Source of the DNA: Perkinsus chesapeaki | Taxonomy: Eukaryota > Perkinsozoa > Perkinsida > Perkinsidae | NCBI GenBank assembly: GCA_013115145.1 | Contig: JAAPAO010000101.1 | Location: forward strand, 1 to 64,000 | Direction of reading: 5' to 3' | DNA length: 64,000 nt | Part shown: positions 1 to 11,690 of the stretch, piece after piece | How positions within the stretch are numbered: position 1 is the first letter of the stretch | How the letters are laid out: each line of letters opens with the position of its first letter | Position numbers and translations under genes: made by a program | Notes under the pieces: generated by a model | Database searches by the model: none | What the model was told of the DNA's origin: nothing | Seen by the model: the letters and a program-made list of their open reading frames with translations, nothing else

Positions 1-733
1 GGTTGATATAAATATGGGAGGCACCGGTATCAAGAGCAGCAGGCATTGCCATAGCGATGGTATTCTTTGGGTCACTTCCAATTGTCAATCCGAGGAGTTG
101 AATGAACTGTTCATCCTTGTTAACGATTTAGACGTAGCTCAAAGGGCCGGCATGCTTTGATGGGTCGTCACCGCCGAGTATCAGCTGACCAGAAGGATTA
201 TCACCTCCAGTGAAGTAGATCGAGAAGGAGTTGCTTGCGATAATCTTCTTGGTGAATAGTTGTTCAACGATGGACTTATATGGACTATCCGGATGGGATT
301 GCTTCAAGCAGAGCGAGGCCCAGATCATACCCGGATTACGATTATAGCCGGATACCAAGCCGAAGTCTAGGGAAGCAGATACTTTACCCTTAAGATCGAG
401 CTTGCCAGTATGTGGGAAAAGCCAAACTTCCCTATCTCCCACGAAAGTAAAAATCTTGGTTGGACCTTGTTTGCAAGGCGATACACATTCGTAGCATCCA
501 AAAATGAGCTCGTTACAACTCTGATGGCTACCCTCATACCATTGCTTCCAGACTAAGAAGAAATAGGGGGTTCCAGTATCAATTATTGCATATATATTTT
601 GGCCATCAGCCTTGAAGTTGACCACCGGTTGAGGGTACACGCCGTTCAAACCATGTGTCATTTTGAATGACACATCCATTCTAACCAGTTCATCAGCTGC
701 GTTCACCAGCATGTATGTAAACAAGTATGTAAA
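1..733 (-). pseudogene. Pepsin-like (A1) aspartyl protease, 3' partial, interrupted by an in-frame stop
   Basis: The minus strand encodes both lobes' catalytic signatures of an A1 aspartyl protease: DTGT in the first lobe and DTGAS in the second, the latter close to the window edge. The pepsin strand pattern GPLSY followed by QFIQLLGLTIG is also present. The same frame runs past a TAA at 128-130 with no loss of family similarity, so this is one gene with a nonsense codon, not two ORFs. A 27-nt in-frame GT-AG intron could remove the stop, but it would be shorter than every other intron here and would delete a conserved strand. The first ATG is at 712; an acceptor-like TTTTAG at 734 suggests that the signal peptide lies in an upstream exon. 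The gene is cut by the window start. The family call is firm; pseudogene versus sequencing error is open. Confidence 0.7.
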
Positions 734-3700
734 CTAAAATTAGTTCTATAAGCCAGGACATGGGAGAAGGAGTACGTAAAGGCTAACAGAATCACGGGTA
801 CATGCCTGGGGGGAATTTCCTCGCTCGTGGAAAGACAGGATCACGTGTGAAATTCATTCGGTGGATGAATCCTCAAAGGATAGATATTAGCAAAGAGGAA
901 GCCATCAATAACACCGCGCCCGTCAGAGTTACTCAAGTCAGCCTCGCCATCTCAAGGCCTTGAAAAGCTCGGGTAACTTGTGTAGCTCATGCAGTATTGT
1001 TTTCGTATTGGCTCGAACGTACACGGCGGTGCCGTACGTTGCTATGAAGCCTCTCACTGCATGGAGCGCTAGAGGCCAGAACCTGAAGCGAGCAAATGCG
1101 CAGGTGGCGGCGTCACCGTCACGGGCACTACTGTCTCCGTTCGCCCGCTAAGCAGGGCCTGCTTAGCAGACAAGCCTCAGTTTGCTGCTGTGAACGCCGA
1201 GTACACGACTCGACGCTGCTCACGAATTACTGGCTTCTACTGCCAACAGTCTATCGTAATGATAGTACTTTTCACGGAGTAGACTCGACCGCAGTCTCGG
1301 TTGATGGAGAGGGTTGGTGGGATAAAAATGGACGGCGCTACTCACGTGCCCCCGCAGGGACGCAGTCGTGTTCCCGATTACTAACATCGACATTATTGAA
1401 GGCTACTGAACCGTTATTTTCCTAGACGCTAGGCTTCGTGTTCTGTTGTGCTCAGGCGGAATGATCGGCCATAGTGGTATTTTGTCCCCACAGAGTGGTT
1501 TCACCGGCGGTAAAGCCTACTTTGAGAGGAATACAATGGAGTAGCAATAGTGTAGTAGCATTTCGATATTTTAGTCACGAGAAACCTTTTGGTATTGAAA
1601 CAGATGTTACTGAGGAATAAGCGGATATTGGGGCGTAATAACTCCATTGAATAGCTCCACAATATACACCTGCCTCTCACATGTTGTACAACTTGGGCGG
1701 GAGCTCCACCAATCTGGACCGGATGGACTGTAAATGTAGTTTCCGGCCGATGCCTCAGAGTCTTTTGGCTCGGTTGGTTTAGGTGGAGCTGGCGAAAGGA
1801 ACGTGCTAGTATTTAGCCAAGTAAGAGCCTCACTGTATGGGTGTCGGTCGTCAGCGTAGAAGTCGTCCGTCATGGCTCATGTTATGGCCACCTATGGTTG
1901 TGGGTGTCTATTTTGTCTCGCTATTTAGAAATATTTTTTCTGTTATTCGTATCCTCTTCGTTCAAGTTTTGTGTTATCCGGTAAAGTGCGGTGTAATGTC
2001 TGATAGACTCCGACAGCCGCTGAGCTCTGGCGAATGTGCACATGTGAGCAACATACTTGTTGCTCTTGTGAAACGTTCATTGCTGTAAACTTCTATGCGT
2101 ACCATTGCGTAGCCATCGTGACATGACCCTGACGGTAGTCCCTCACCGAATAATCTAGAAACTGTAAACGGCGTCCAAATTTAGTCACAATCCGGCTGAC
2201 ACGTATATGTATGCCTGTAACTCAGGGAAGCAGGTGGTCACAGTGACAGCGACTTGCCACACACTCCCCATTTTTTATCTCAAGGAGCGTTCTTTCACCC
2301 TGGTTCTATTTGGAAAAACCCTTCATCCGGCTCACACTATTCTCCGACGACGACATTTAACGTAAAAGAATTCAAGCCTCGTTATAAAATGAAGCAACTG
2401 TGACAGAGTATGTCACAGGCGAGGTCCGCGAATGGCTTAGTTAATGTATTCTTGCTCAGTGGAACTTAGTGGTAGAAATAAGATAAGTGTAGCAGTAAAT
2501 AAATAAAGTTATAAAGTTATATATGATAATTACATAACACAATTCCTACGTATATCATGAGGGCTATTTAGTTAGGCTATGTGTTACTTCGCAATGGATA
2601 TGATATATCAGGATTAACTCGTGAAAGGCGATATAAAACAGCGATCAGCTGGCAACAAAGGCTGATATCATCTCACATTAGCAAAACCAATTCTATCATT
2701 TCCAAGATGAAAGTAGAAGTAGTTGGCCCAGGAAGGCACTTGCCCCTGGAATGACCAAATCGTAGTTAATAAAAGCCATACGTCTAAGCTTATTGTCGAG
2801 TCGGGGAGTATGTGTCGAAATTGAAGTTCCTATATTCGAAATTGATTTCACTCACTTTCCGAAATTGTAATTCCTAGAGGATTGTGGCGAATTCGATGTG
2901 GATGATACTAAACCACTGCCTGCCGGGGTGGTGTACTGAAGTGGATGATACTAAACGATAATCTTAACGTAAATTTCGTCCGTCCATAGAAATTGAAGTT
3001 ACTATTGCCGAAATAGGCGTTGAAAAGGTGTAGTCCGCTGCGGACTGACTGCATCTCGCTTATGAATGCAGGCGCACCGGGTTCGGTGTCACGCTCCATG
3101 ATGGGAAGCGCACACTGGGCTGTTGATGCTAGTGATCTAGCTGGGCCTTGCTTGTGTCTCAGCCCGCCACGTACCCATCCAGGATGGGTCACCATTGAGA
3201 AGGTTGTTAAAGAGGGGAAGCGTCCGCTACTGAGATGATTGATCTTGTCACTTTTATACTCGGGAGTTCCTCGGTGGAGCTTCCACCTGTCCGACTGTGT
3301 ATGAATATCTCCGCGCGGGTTATTCGCTTTGCGCCATCTGCCGTTCCCGTGCAGAGCTGAGTTAGCTCTGTCGGCACAGTCTCTTGCACCTTAGTTTCAG
3401 CTCACTAGGAAAGTCTCGGTAGCGTTGGGCTGGTTGGTAATTCTGGTGAGGGGTTATGTATTATTTGGTACAGTAAATTTTCCAATTTCGGAGTCGAATG
3501 CTAGCGCCAGTTAAGTGTTTGTTCCTGCGTCGAGCTTGGGAGGGTTTAGACGCAGTGCTCTGAAGAACTCTGTAATCCTACACCTAGTAGCCTTCTCGTA
3601 GTAGGCCGTCGTCTATAAGACGGCACTCGTTCCGCAGCGCATCGCCTCATATTGACCATATTGTGCGTGTAGGTGTCTGAGTTTGTAGCCCAACAGCAAA

Positions 3701-4100
3701 AATGGGCCATTTAGACGAATCATAAAATTGAACAGATTGAACTGGGGGTCTTTCGTATTTCTTAATGTCTTCATATTATATCAGGACCTTGCATACTAAC
3801 TGATTATCTGCAACACGGCTTGATGCATGGAACTGTCTTCATGTCAAAGTTCCGTCTGAAGTGAAGAGCAGTGCTGTGACATGCCGGTTAGCTCCGGTGA
3901 ACGTCTAGAACCAAATTGTTTGTTTCTAACTGAATTGTCAAAAGCATAACCATCCACGGGGCTCGGTTGATGACGTAGCTTAGATTATGCAAAATGTCGA
4001 AGATACTACTAGTTACCGGAATGTACAATGACCGGCAGTCCAATTAGGAATGTTGGCAAACTCAATTATTGATGTGCGTTCCTTGTAGTTCCAATTCGCA
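734..4100. other. Region without a convincing gene
   Basis: Short ORFs occur on both strands but none has family similarity or consistent splice partners. The best is a minus-strand 88-codon ORF at 1607-1873 with a Pro/Ser-rich middle and a CTTC pair; it could be one exon of an unrecognised gene. I see no tRNA or repeat here. Confidence 0.4.
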
Positions 4101-4352
4101 ATGCTTTTAATTATCCTCACCTGCCTCATTGCATCGTTCAACGAAGGCCGGACTGACCTCAGTTCCGCCCGCATCAACGTGCTCGATGTCCTGAAGATAA
4201 TTCCCCCCGAAGTTCGAACTACAGACTTACACTCTTTGAAGGGCCATGTACCAATCGTAGCTTCTCATACCGCCAAAAAATTAGCCTATATTCCAATTGT
4301 CGCAGAGAAGGTTCCCTTCGTAGTGACGCATAACACGATACGGCTCCTATGA
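4101..4352 (+). CDS. Small putative secreted protein
   Basis: An 83-residue ORF opens with a true ATG and a short hydrophobic leader (MLLIILTCLIASF), followed by a polar, weakly amphipathic remainder without cysteines. I do not recognise the family. It lies just upstream of another signal-peptide gene and directly before a hairpin repeat at 4356-4370. An ORF of this length can arise by chance; the signal-peptide-like start is the only positive evidence. No intron is needed for the model. Confidence 0.35.
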   Translation: MLLIILTCLIASFNEGRTDLSSARINVLDVLKIIPPEVRTTDLHSLKGHVPIVASHTAKKLAYIPIVAEKVPFVVTHNTIRLL

Positions 4353-4355
4353 TAC

Positions 4356-4400
4356 TTACCGAGTCGGTAAGTCGGAGTCTTAAGAGTCGGTAATACCGAC
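4356..4400. repeat. Two adjacent palindromic hairpins, shared with 29087-29111
   Basis: TTACCGAGTCGGTAA at 4356-4370 is a near-perfect palindrome, and GTCGGTAATACCGAC at 4386-4400 is a second one with 7-bp arms. The first 15-mer recurs exactly at 29087-29101. It may be a transposon-end or foldback remnant. Confidence 0.6.
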
Positions 4401-4828
4401 CAATCCAGTAGTTTCGTTTATCGGCTTTCCGTGGCAAAATACTTCGATATTCAATACTTCAATACTTCAATTTTCGATATCATCACATCATGCATGCATC
4501 TCATTGAAGTCTTTATCAGTTACGGAGCCTCGAAGAAATCGCAGACACCGTGTCTGATATGCACAACATCTCGATTTTTGTTAGAGGAGGACCGCCTATC
4601 CAAGCAGCGGAGCTTGCTGAGCACCTCAGATCAGAGTAGCGTTCCAACCGCCGTCAGCTCCACTGCTTCACGATATTGTTCAACGCTGTACAGCTTGTGT
4701 AGCTGAATCTGTGCTCAGAATACGATGCGACAGTCCTGTAGATGTTGCGCCTATGCTCTTTCTGCTTGTATATACTTTTAACCGTCACAGTGAGACAGTA
4801 TTTCCTTCAAGCCTGTGGTGGATCATCA

Positions 4829-6858
4829 ATGGCCATTTCCCATGTTACTGAGCTGTTGCTGATTTGTTTGCTGTTCCTTTCCGCTCAGCGGTGACAGCGA
4901 CCGTTTGCAGTAGTTCCCTCCTCAGATTGACATCTAATAGTCATGTGTTCCTCCAGTTGAAGGATAGTGATCACATTCACAAGATGCTCATGCGCAAGAT
5001 TGTGGCTCCTTCGCCAGAGGCGTGGGACTCTGGCATTACCTACGATGTTGTTATCGATTATATGGCACTGGCATACCGTATACATGAAGTTCTATCACTC
5101 GACACTACGGGTCAGATTATAGAGACTGCGTCTCAAACTCTACTTGAACACTTGTTTGATACTAGTAGCGTCACGGTATCGGGCGGCAAACTGCTTTTGG
5201 TCGGAACACAAGATATTGTCGACTTTGACGTGCTCCAAGCATTGGGTTTCGGCAACTGTGATAGAACAGCGGAAATGATAGTTTGTCAGAAGAGTGCCCG
5301 AGACGTGTCCAATCTTACTGCTTGGGGTTTTTGGAGTCCTTGCCATTTGGACGGATGTAGACAGAGTAGAGTTGGCTTGACGAACGAAGGCGAGTGGGTG
5401 AAGGATAAGAGATACTGTTTAAATGGGACACATGGTTGTAAGATATTTGATGCGAATCCCTCAGCTTTCTTTGGAGACTCGACACGCAATATGGACGAGT
5501 CGGTTGGCATTGAGGCCGATGTATCTATCCAACATCACCCAGGCAATAGAGTTAGAGGTAGACAAGAAAGTAAAGACAGCGTTAGTGTAGTTATCAACAT
5601 AGAAAACGTTGACAATGGGCTGGGGGCCCTACCGGAGCAAAGTGGCCGTTCTGTTGTTGTGGAGACTACTGATATTATTGCGAGTGAGATTGAAGGGGTG
5701 AGAGAGTTGAATAGAGTAGTCGATGGGAATATATCCACCGCATCTGTGCATGGCAAAGAGCAGTCTGCTTTGTCCTCGGAGATGATACAGACCGAAGATC
5801 TGGGTCGTGGAGAACTAATCGAGGAGTTTACAGGTGGGGAGCACAGACTCGATACGGACAGCTTGAGACTGAGCGAGAATGATGAGAATTTAGGGAGGAA
5901 TGAAGCTCTAGAAGAAACTGGTGGACTGAAGAAGATTAAGGAATCATTGCACATCTCAGCACCTGAAAAAGCCTTCATAGGAGAGAAGAGACCGGTTCAA
6001 GTTGTGCCGATTCTCATCGGCAATGAGCTGAAAGACAATGATACTCTCCTCGAAGAGGATACCTTGATTACTTCAACTGCCCATAGACATGCAACTTCGA
6101 CAATTAACGCAACAGAAGCTGCGTTCACATCAATGCCGAGAGAAGTGTCTTCAAATGAGTCCCATGGACTACACGGGCAGCGCATATCAGGAGATGTGGA
6201 GCACAGCACTGAAGAGACACTTGAAACATTACAGGAGGCTTTAGTCGAGGAAAACGAAGGGGTCAGTAATCCAGCGAGAATTGATCCTATTGACATATCC
6301 CTACACGTGGACGATACTCCAGCACAAACTATCAATGTATTGGAAGGTCCTCCTCTGCTAACTATAGAAGACGGAGTAGTTGACTTAACCACTATGGGGG
6401 ATATGGGACTGGGACGGCCCGCTGAGTTGGAAGGAGAACCGTCTATCGATAATGAGGATACTAAGTCGGAAGAACTCGCCTACTCGTCTGCAGCTGGCCT
6501 GATACACATGCACACGTTCTCAAAGAGTGCCAAGGAGAATTTAGAGGAAGCATCTACTGATGATATAACAGGAAAGGAGTATTTGGAGGATGGTGTGGAT
6601 GAGGCTTCCTCCGATGGAATAGTTATAGGTGCTGATAACCCTGGGAATGTTGGAGTCTCAGCACGAGAGGGATCTCCTACTCAAGACGAATATACAGAAG
6701 GAGAAGGCTTTCCTGATGAGCAAGAAATGAAGAGCCGAGAAGTCCCTAGTGAGAATAATGAAGGTGTAGGCCCCCTTGAAGGGTACGAGGACTTGGAAGC
6801 TGCTACAGATGGCTGTAATGGTGCTCCTAACGGTCAGTGTCTAGATCTGTTCTCATGA
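4829..6858 (+). CDS. Secreted acidic protein with a thrombospondin-1-like motif
   Basis: Exon 1 is 4829-4890, an ATG-initiated signal peptide (MAISHVTELLLICLLFLSAQ). A GT donor at 4891 joins, in phase, either acceptor 4925 (35-nt intron) or 4940 (50-nt intron) to the long exon ending at TGA 6858. The mature protein is about 640 residues. The first 200 form a cysteine-containing globular part, including WGFWSPC...C..SR, which resembles a divergent thrombospondin type 1 repeat followed by paired cysteines. The remaining ~440 residues are Glu/Ser/Thr-rich low complexity and end in a small Cys pair. The layout suggests an extracellular or secretory-vesicle adhesin-like protein. The function is inference; the TSP1 call rests on the W..W..C pattern only. 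A decayed copy lies at 10834-11690. Confidence 0.7.
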
Positions 6859-7692
6859 TGCGTACATGAAGCTAATCACTCTGGCCTTGCGTTGTCGGAA
6901 AGTGGAGGCTCCGTAACCCCGAAGATTTAAGGTTGGGAAATATCATCCGGATATGACGGTCATACCCGAAGAGGATACCAAACTGTGTCCCTTGAGTAGC
7001 CCAAGTTGGGCTCATTACTTTGAAACGTGCTAACTTAAAACGCTTTTCGTGTGAACATTACAATTCTTCGGCTCGGCTGAGCAAGTGATAACCATTAAGA
7101 GTTCACGAGCTGAGGCTTGCGCGCGAATCAGAATCCACAGGTGTGCACTGTGATACAGTGATTGTACGCCGCGCCGTACAGAGTTATAATCAGATTAAAT
7201 TCAACCCATCCGCTGACTTCCATCCTTCATCTCTATATATTCTAAGACTAGGGCATTTCCCGATAGAATCAGCATGCTCCATCAGATGAGAATATCACAA
7301 GTTTCGTGTAATGCTTCTTATTCTTGCTCGATCGTACTCGGGGCCAAACTGTTAGGTCCGGTGAACCGCTTGGTAGAAAAGCAAAGGTCCCATTACGCAT
7401 CGAAGGTCCGTACTGTACACTTGGCTAGAGTTTCTCCAAGGATCATATTCCAAGTCACCACAGAAGGCACTAGTCCATGTGGGGTTGCGCGTCACCAACA
7501 AAAGCTTCATCCGTTGCACGCATGCGCGTCGAGGAACAAATGGTTGATGTAATTACTCGCGATAATACCGGACATGCTCCTGGCTGTTATTTCCTTCTGA
7601 AATTGTATCTGTGCTTCAGATTGTCATTATCATAGGTTAGAGTGATATAGGATTTCAATAGTACTTGCTATCAGCAGGTTTCATCCCATCTT
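6859..7692. other. Intergenic spacer
   Basis: No supported gene is seen. A 92-codon ORF at 7274-7552 has no recognisable features. An upstream exon or promoter of the gene at 7693 may lie here. Confidence 0.4.
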
Positions 7693-8715
7693 ATGTTCCA
7701 ATTACCACCACATGTTGAAGCTCTCCGTTGTATGGCGATTGAAAGGCTATGGGATGGTGATCATCGTAGAGAAGTGATGCCTCATCTTATGGAACTTATT
7801 ATGGGATATTGCCAAAAACCAACAATAAGCTTAGATTGCCCAAGAGAACAGATACTGACTGATAAGTCTTGGACATCATCGCCATTCATCTTCAATGATA
7901 ATGGTATTCTTTATGGAGTAGGAAGGGAGCAGGATAATAAGCTCACACTACAAAGTATCCGTCTTGGTATGTATAGTGCCCAGCTAGCATTCAAGTCGGT
8001 CCTTTGCAGTGATGCTGACAACGAAGAGTGGAAATGCTATTATGATAACTCCAATCGTATGCTCTTCATTTTATATAACCATGGGGCCGCTTTGATGAAG
8101 TATAATATGGAAACGAACAAGCTTGAGGCTTCAATCAAGATACCATTCTTAGACTCTTGTGGTCCCCAAGTACAGAGTATTCTAGTAATTGACGATAACC
8201 TCTATGTCTGCACTACCGAGCGTGGGTTCAATGGGAGGCTAACTTGCTCGACATTCGTACTTTTCTTCATCAAATTGACAAAGCCCGACCAAGTGCGGCT
8301 AGTTTTCGACGGGGTCATGGAAGCATACTCACCAGTAAGACTCGCAATTGTATCTGGTCAACCTAGAGCAATTCGTCTTTATTATCGTGAGGGCGAATTC
8401 TGGCGTAGAGTGAAGGTGGAGATGGTGAGGGAGGACAATCCAGCGTTGTTCACTCAACAGTGCGATGAGGAATTTGACTCTCGGAAGATCGAAGGCAGCA
8501 TCATACAACCGGTCGGATTGGATATGCTACTTTTAGTGCATGGCGGTAAATTTGAATTCCGTGATCCTACAAGTTTCATAAAAATGGGTGAACTCCACCA
8601 GTGTGGTATCAGCTGGAAAGAATCATTGGTATTCGACCGTTGGACGATATCGTTTATAAACGGAAGTGTCGGAGGTTATCCATGCACAAAATGCTATCAT
8701 CCCTACATTGGATGA
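7693..8715 (+). CDS. Hypothetical protein, copy 1 of a tandem pair (propeller-like C-terminal part)
   Basis: This is an intronless 340-residue ORF. The first ~50 residues are helical and start with LPPHVEALRCMAIERLW, loosely reminiscent of an F-box-type adaptor helix but not a clear match. The remaining ~290 residues alternate short hydrophobic strands and turns (ILYGVGREQD, NLYVCTTE, WTISFING), as in a degenerate beta-propeller. I do not recognise a named family. The copy at 9255 is nearly identical in the first ~100 residues and then diverges strongly. No signal peptide or membrane segment is seen, so it is probably cytosolic. The start is the first ATG, which is also conserved in copy 2. 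Confidence 0.75.
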   Translation: MFQLPPHVEALRCMAIERLWDGDHRREVMPHLMELIMGYCQKPTISLDCPREQILTDKSWTSSPFIFNDNGILYGVGREQDNKLTLQSIRLGMYSAQLAFKSVLCSDADNEEWKCYYDNSNRMLFILYNHGAALMKYNMETNKLEASIKIPFLDSCGPQVQSILVIDDNLYVCTTERGFNGRLTCSTFVLFFIKLTKPDQVRLVFDGVMEAYSPVRLAIVSGQPRAIRLYYREGEFWRRVKVEMVREDNPALFTQQCDEEFDSRKIEGSIIQPVGLDMLLLVHGGKFEFRDPTSFIKMGELHQCGISWKESLVFDRWTISFINGSVGGYPCTKCYHPYIG

Positions 8716-9254
8716 GAAGTTGGATGAATTGTTTTTTGTTATTTCGATTCCCTACAACCCACGGGGCATATGCCTCTCGTAGATAACAAATGTCATTAAC
8801 CGATTATTTTGCGTTTTAAGTGATCGTGTAGTCCTATCCCCGACCGCTACAGGGTTCCGAAGCGGAACGGAATCCCTCTGAGATGTTACACTTGCCATCT
8901 GCAAATTATCGTAAAGAATCATGAATACTTAGAAGCATGGCGAAAGCATCTTTCCATGCTAAGTTCACACCGGCATCTAGCAAAACAGCTGTTCTGGCGC
9001 AAAATGACACCGTCACACCGGAGATGTTAAGTCCTGCAAGCTTCTGACTTCGTGACCTCGATCCTTGACTACAATTTCCTAGCCCAGGAACTGAAATGTA
9101 TCTCGTTGTGAACACAAACCAGATGACCAGCAGATCACTTGGGCATCATCACTGTTCAACACCATAAACCTTGACTACGGTGCTTGGGGAGCAGGCCTAA
9201 GTCTGCCAGTATGGGTGCGTCACGTCTCGAGGAGCCAGTGCGCCATATACAAGG
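8716..9254. other. Spacer between the tandem copies
   Basis: About 540 bases without a supported gene separate the two paralogues. A 69-codon minus ORF at 8906-9115 is most likely chance. Confidence 0.5.
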
Positions 9255-10355
9255 ATGGTGACAGGAGACGACCACGAGACGCCAGGGAGGCCACTCTGTG
9301 CATCAGTGATCGGTGACATTTTCTGCATGATGTTCCAATTACCACCACATGTTGAAGCTCTCCGTTGTATGGCGATTGAAAGGCTATGGGATGGTGATCA
9401 TGGTAGAGAAGTGATGCCTCATCTTATGGAACTTATTATGGGATATTGCCAAAAACCAACAATAAGCTTAGATTGCCCAAGAGAAGAGATTTTACTCACT
9501 AATCAGTCTTGGACATTATCGCCATTCATCTTCAAGGATAATGGTATTCTTTATGGAGTAGGAAGGGAGCAGGATAATAAGCTCACACTACAAACTATCT
9601 GTCATGATAAAGATGCTCACCTACCACTCAAGACGGTCCTTTGCAGAGATTCCGAAGAACATGATTGGTTTTGCTGTTATGATGAAACTACTCGTATCCT
9701 CTACACCCTCTATAATAGAGGCGATACTACCTTAACGAGGTATAGTATGGCTACAAACGAAGGCGAGATGGTCACCAAAATACCATTTTTAGACACTCAC
9801 GACTCCACTGTAGGTGGTATTGTAGCAACTGAAGGCGGTTTGTTTATATGTACAGGGAGTTCTTATTGGATGGAACACAGGAATATGTCTCGTTATACAG
9901 TTGCCCTTTTCTACATCAACTTGACAAAGCCCGACAAATTGGTAGCAGTCTTCAGCGAGAGCAGAGAAGGTTCGTTATCAGCCATGAAACTAACAACTGT
10001 TCCAAGTTCTCCCAAAGCCATTTTCTTTTACTATGAAATTGATGCATTTTGGTGTAGGGTGAAGGTGGAAGTAATACGAGAAGACAGCCCAGCGCTGTTT
10101 ACCAAACAGAGGGATGAGACTTTTAACTCTCGAAACCTACAAGGGCTCCATGTTCAAATTGTTGGATTGGACGTGTCATGCTTCGTGAGTAGTAGAGGTC
10201 CGAGGCTCATTGATCCTGTAAGCCTCGAGGAAATGGCCGAGATCCACGGATATGGGGTGTCTTTACCAGAACCGATTGTATTTGATCGTTGGACGATATC
10301 GTGCATTAATGGAGACCCCGAATGCTTAATACGCTATCATCCTTATCTTAGATGA
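9255..10355 (+). CDS. Hypothetical protein, copy 2 of a tandem pair
   Basis: A 366-residue intronless ORF, paralogous to the gene at 7693-8715. It carries 26 extra N-terminal residues; the internal Met at 9330 corresponds to the start of copy 1 and may be the real start. From there DNA identity with copy 1 is almost complete for ~280 bases, then falls so that the C-terminal proteins share only scattered blocks (TKIPFLD/SIKIPFLD, KLTKPD/NLTKPD, FDRWTIS). Both copies end in the same YHPY motif before the stop. Such a sharp change from near identity to strong divergence is what gene conversion or selection on the C-terminal part leaves. The function is unknown. Confidence 0.75.
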   Translation: MVTGDDHETPGRPLCASVIGDIFCMMFQLPPHVEALRCMAIERLWDGDHGREVMPHLMELIMGYCQKPTISLDCPREEILLTNQSWTLSPFIFKDNGILYGVGREQDNKLTLQTICHDKDAHLPLKTVLCRDSEEHDWFCCYDETTRILYTLYNRGDTTLTRYSMATNEGEMVTKIPFLDTHDSTVGGIVATEGGLFICTGSSYWMEHRNMSRYTVALFYINLTKPDKLVAVFSESREGSLSAMKLTTVPSSPKAIFFYYEIDAFWCRVKVEVIREDSPALFTKQRDETFNSRNLQGLHVQIVGLDVSCFVSSRGPRLIDPVSLEEMAEIHGYGVSLPEPIVFDRWTISCINGDPECLIRYHPYLR

Positions 10356-10833
10356 ACAGCTACTAGAGTTTGTCCTTCGCAGCCTATGAGGCTTGAACAT
10401 CTTTAATCTACCTATATTGGCTTTTGAGTTTCACTAACCCTAAAGGCTACATTGCCCCTTTGAGAATCCGGTTTCTATCTCGTGTGGGATAACCGTTCGG
10501 TTGGCGTTTACTCAATAAACAAAATACTTCACAAATATTCAGAAACATCACGTTGAATCGCTTCATGCTAACTGCCCACTGGCATCCAAAAGTAAAACTG
10601 TTTTAAATGGTCGAGGAAGTATCCACATATATCATACCTATGAATGATACTATTATTATAACAAACATTATTCCATACTTACCAAACAGTTTGCACCACA
10701 TTCTGCCCAGGCGGTGGAGTATCGGTGAAATCAAACCTCCATACAAGGTACACCTTCGATCGATTGTACTTCCTATTTCCCCGCTCTCTTTTTATCTATA
10801 AGCAATAACTCAAAGAGGAAGGAGATACATGGA

Positions 10834-11690
10834 GTGTTCCACTATTGGCATACTATTTCGAATACATATCTTCAAGCTCTATCACTCGACACTACGGGTC
10901 AGCTTATAGAGGCTACGCCCCAAACCCTACTGGACCACTTGTTTGATACTAGTAGTGCCATGGTGTATCTAGCTCGTCGCCTCCTGTGTCTCGACACACA
11001 TCCCTTGCAGTTACTGCAATTACTTTACTATAACTACCACGAGCTACCTTACCAGCTTTCCACTGTATATTATGGCATCACCAAGATCATAGGATACTGT
11101 AGTGTTGCCATCCGGTCCACTTCTATTGAGGACGCCTTTGAACACATTCATGGTTCGAGTCCACCACCAATCTTCACTGAAATACTTCCATACTCTTCAA
11201 AACAGCCCCGAAGGAACAACTTACGCGTTCTTCCCTGCTACATGATGCGACGCTGGCAGAACCTGAGAAATCACGTCCATCTCAAGTAGTAAGGAATTCC
11301 TTCCAATTCGTTCTCTATATTCTCACACCCACAGCTTCACACCTCAACGCTTCGCACGCCTTCCGACGAGAACCATGAGCGTGCGCCGCCCAAGTTAGGC
11401 AACAAATCAAATTTCGGTGATAAAATTTGGGCATCATCGAACTGTCCACCAATAACTCACCACCAATGGGCCGAGCATCTCATCATCCAGTGTAAGAGGA
11501 ACCACAACCGTCAATCCTCCAGCGCCGTTATCCAAATGCCAAAGCTGCCCTTGGGCGACTGGATTCGCCACAACCATTTGCATCTGATAATATCAACTTA
11601 ACAATACGTCGAAGAGGCAATCGAAGCCTCTACATCCGATATGTACATCCTCGGTGCCACTGATGGTATCATGTCCGGACCCGAGCCTAT
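10834..11690 (+). pseudogene. Decayed partial copy of the secreted acidic protein gene
   Basis: Bases 10876-10970 match 5086-5175 closely and would encode LSLDTTGQLIEATPQTLLDH versus LSLDTTGQIIETASQTLLEH in the intact gene. After that the frame runs into unrelated sequence. A second weaker match at about 11610-11690 (coding for EASTSDMYILGATD) resembles the intact gene's tail near 6600-6640. The signal peptide and the thrombospondin-like motif are missing. Together with the intervening tandem pair, this suggests a block duplication followed by decay of one copy. Confidence 0.6.

Noticed and set aside
128-154. 27-nt GT-AG intron that would remove the protease stop
   Set aside because: Too short compared with the 35-60 nt introns elsewhere, and it would delete residues needed for the spacing between two conserved strands.
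5535-6392. Minus Ser-rich ORFs of 147 and 131 codons
   Set aside because: They are antisense shadows of the Glu-rich tail of the secreted acidic protein.
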